Shown here piece after piece: positions 6,522 through 7,333 of a stretch of DNA of 7,333 nt. The position numbers were made by a program, and so were the translations under genes. The notes under the pieces are model-generated. The model saw only the letters and a list, made by a program, of their open reading frames with translations. It was not told the DNA's origin and did not search any database. The stretch comes from Lachnospiraceae bacterium (GTDB taxonomy: Bacteria; Bacillota; Clostridia; Lachnospirales; Lachnospiraceae): positions 1-7,333 of the forward strand of contig DNJW01000009.1 in NCBI GenBank assembly GCA_003488965.1, read 5' to 3'. Numbering within the stretch: the first letter of the stretch is position 1; the number at the start of each line of letters is the position of its first letter.

Positions 6522-7235
6522 CTAAGTCTTCATCCACTCTGCCCTCTTTGCCAAAAGCAAAGCCTTAAATATATCAATATCTTCTACTGTAGTCAGCTTG
6601 AGATTTTTTTCCGAACCTTTGGAAAAATGAACATTCTCACCCATCTCTATCATAAGCGTGCAAGATGCTGTTGAATCGGTAATTCCTTGTTCCAGTGCTT
6701 TTTTGTGAATATCCATTAATTTCCCAAACCGAAACCCTTGCGGCGTCTGTGTCCTTTTTAAATAATCCCGGTTAAATATCTGATTGGAATCTTCCTGATT
6801 CTCTGACACCAGCATCGCCTCTGCACACGGAATACAAGCAATAGCAGAACCATATTCCACCGTTTTGCTGATACAGTCAGAAATAATTTCTTCCGATACC
6901 AGCGGCCGGATTGCATCATGAATCAACACTATATCTTCCTGTCCGTGATTTTTTTCTATCTCTTTCAGTCCTCTGTAAATGGAATTCTGCCCGCAGTCCC
7001 CGCCTTTTACTATAGAAACAACTTTTGTAAGGTTAAACTGCCTGACATACGCCCAGAGCACTTGTTCCCAGCCCTCAATACATACCACTACGATTTCATC
7101 TATTGCAGGATGCTTTTGGAACACCTCCAGCGTATAGATAATGACAGGCTTTTCATTTACCGTAAGAAACTGCTTCGGTATATCCTGATGCATACGGTTT
7201 CCGCTTCCGCCCGCTATAATCATTGCAATATTCAT
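6522..7235 (-). CDS. IspD/TarI-family cytidylyltransferase, probable CDP-alditol or CDP-ketose synthase
   Basis: This 237-residue protein has the full length of the IspD family, which joins CTP to a polyol or ketose phosphate and releases pyrophosphate. The CTP-binding loop is IIAGGSGNRM (6-15, with R14) plus PKQFL (20-24, K21). Others are GGDCGQNSIYRGL (78-90), IHDAIRPLV (105-113), RTQTPQGF (161-168), TDSTAS (186-191) and NLKLTT (211-216, K213). The second-substrate loop reads AEAM (138-141), where E. coli IspD has RDTM, so the threonine used there to hold methylerythritol phosphate is replaced by alanine. That and the LicD/GT context argue against the isoprenoid pathway and for CDP-ribitol, CDP-arabinitol, CDP-xylulose or similar. 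The ATG has GGGAGG five bases upstream. It is the first complete gene of the visible operon. The family is certain; the substrate is inferred. Confidence 0.88.
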   Translation of the reverse strand: MNIAMIIAGGSGNRMHQDIPKQFLTVNEKPVIIYTLEVFQKHPAIDEIVVVCIEGWEQVLWAYVRQFNLTKVVSIVKGGDCGQNSIYRGLKEIEKNHGQEDIVLIHDAIRPLVSEEIISDCISKTVEYGSAIACIPCAEAMLVSENQEDSNQIFNRDYLKRTQTPQGFRFGKLMDIHKKALEQGITDSTASCTLMIEMGENVHFSKGSEKNLKLTTVEDIDIFKALLLAKRAEWMKT

Positions 7236-7333
7236 ATCAGCCTCCCTTAAGACAATTGCTCACATTTTTACTTTTGGAAAAATGCTCTGTTTTATATAAA
7301 TATTTGCTTGTTCTTACATCATTCCCTAATGAT
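7236..7333 (-). other. AT-rich upstream region: operon leader or 3' end of a preceding gene
   Basis: This 98-base stretch precedes the cytidylyltransferase and contains its ribosome binding site (GGGAGG at 7241-7246). One minus-strand frame is open from the window edge to a TGA at 7239-7237, a single base before the ATG, which could be the tail of an upstream operon gene. The region is very AT-rich, however, and a 31-codon open frame can occur by chance. A TATAAA lies in the middle, but no convincing -35 element is placed before it, so no promoter is called. Confidence 0.3.

Noticed and set aside
6522..7235. Annotation as housekeeping ispD (isoprenoid precursor synthesis)
   Set aside because: The substrate loop differs from E. 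coli IspD and all neighbours belong to surface-glycan synthesis, so a CDP-polyol role is more likely.
1..7333. Search for RNA genes, CRISPR repeats, insertion sequences, attachment sites and rho-independent terminators
   Set aside because: No repeated spacer pattern, transposase motif, tRNA-like fold or GC stem followed by a T run was found by eye on either strand.

Overview
All seven complete genes lie on the minus strand and are tightly spaced, so they are transcribed from the high-coordinate end towards position 1 and look like one operon segment. Moderate-to-low G+C, strong GGAGG-type ribosome binding sites and DUF4422, FkbM and LicD proteins with extra Rossmann-like domains suggest a Gram-positive clostridium, probably Lachnospiraceae. 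That placement is an inference from style, since no marker gene is present. The content is a cell-surface polysaccharide (capsule, teichoic-acid-like or exopolysaccharide) biosynthesis locus.

In transcription order the genes are: an IspD/TarI-type cytidylyltransferase (7235-6522); an extended short-chain dehydrogenase/reductase, SDR (6505-5489); a LicD-family phosphotransferase (5487-4279); a family 2 glycosyltransferase (4255-3059); an FkbM-family methyltransferase (2991-1942); a DUF4422 putative glycosyltransferase (1843-749); and a ribulose-phosphate-3-epimerase-family protein (727-59). A strong ribosome binding site and an ATG at the low-coordinate edge indicate that the operon continues beyond position 1. 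At the high-coordinate edge, 7236-7333 is AT-rich and holds either leader DNA or the 3' end of another gene.

The likely joint function is as follows. The epimerase sets up a ketose phosphate, the IspD-like enzyme activates a sugar or alditol phosphate with CTP, and the SDR modifies or reduces the CDP-linked or free precursor. LicD then transfers the phospho-polyol (or phosphocholine-like) group from the CDP donor to a glycan built by the glycosyltransferases, with possible O-methylation by the FkbM protein. The IspD plus LicD pairing parallels human ISPD with fukutin/FKRP, which make and use CDP-ribitol. The substrate here cannot be read from sequence, and no TarJ-type alcohol dehydrogenase is seen.

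The most unusual structural point is that four consecutive proteins (LicD, GT2, FkbM, DUF4422) each carry a separate Rossmann-like domain of about 90-110 residues, at the N- or C-terminus, fused to unrelated catalytic domains. No transporter, flippase, polymerase, RNA gene, mobile element, CRISPR array or convincing terminator was seen. No stretch longer than 300 bases lacks a gene.
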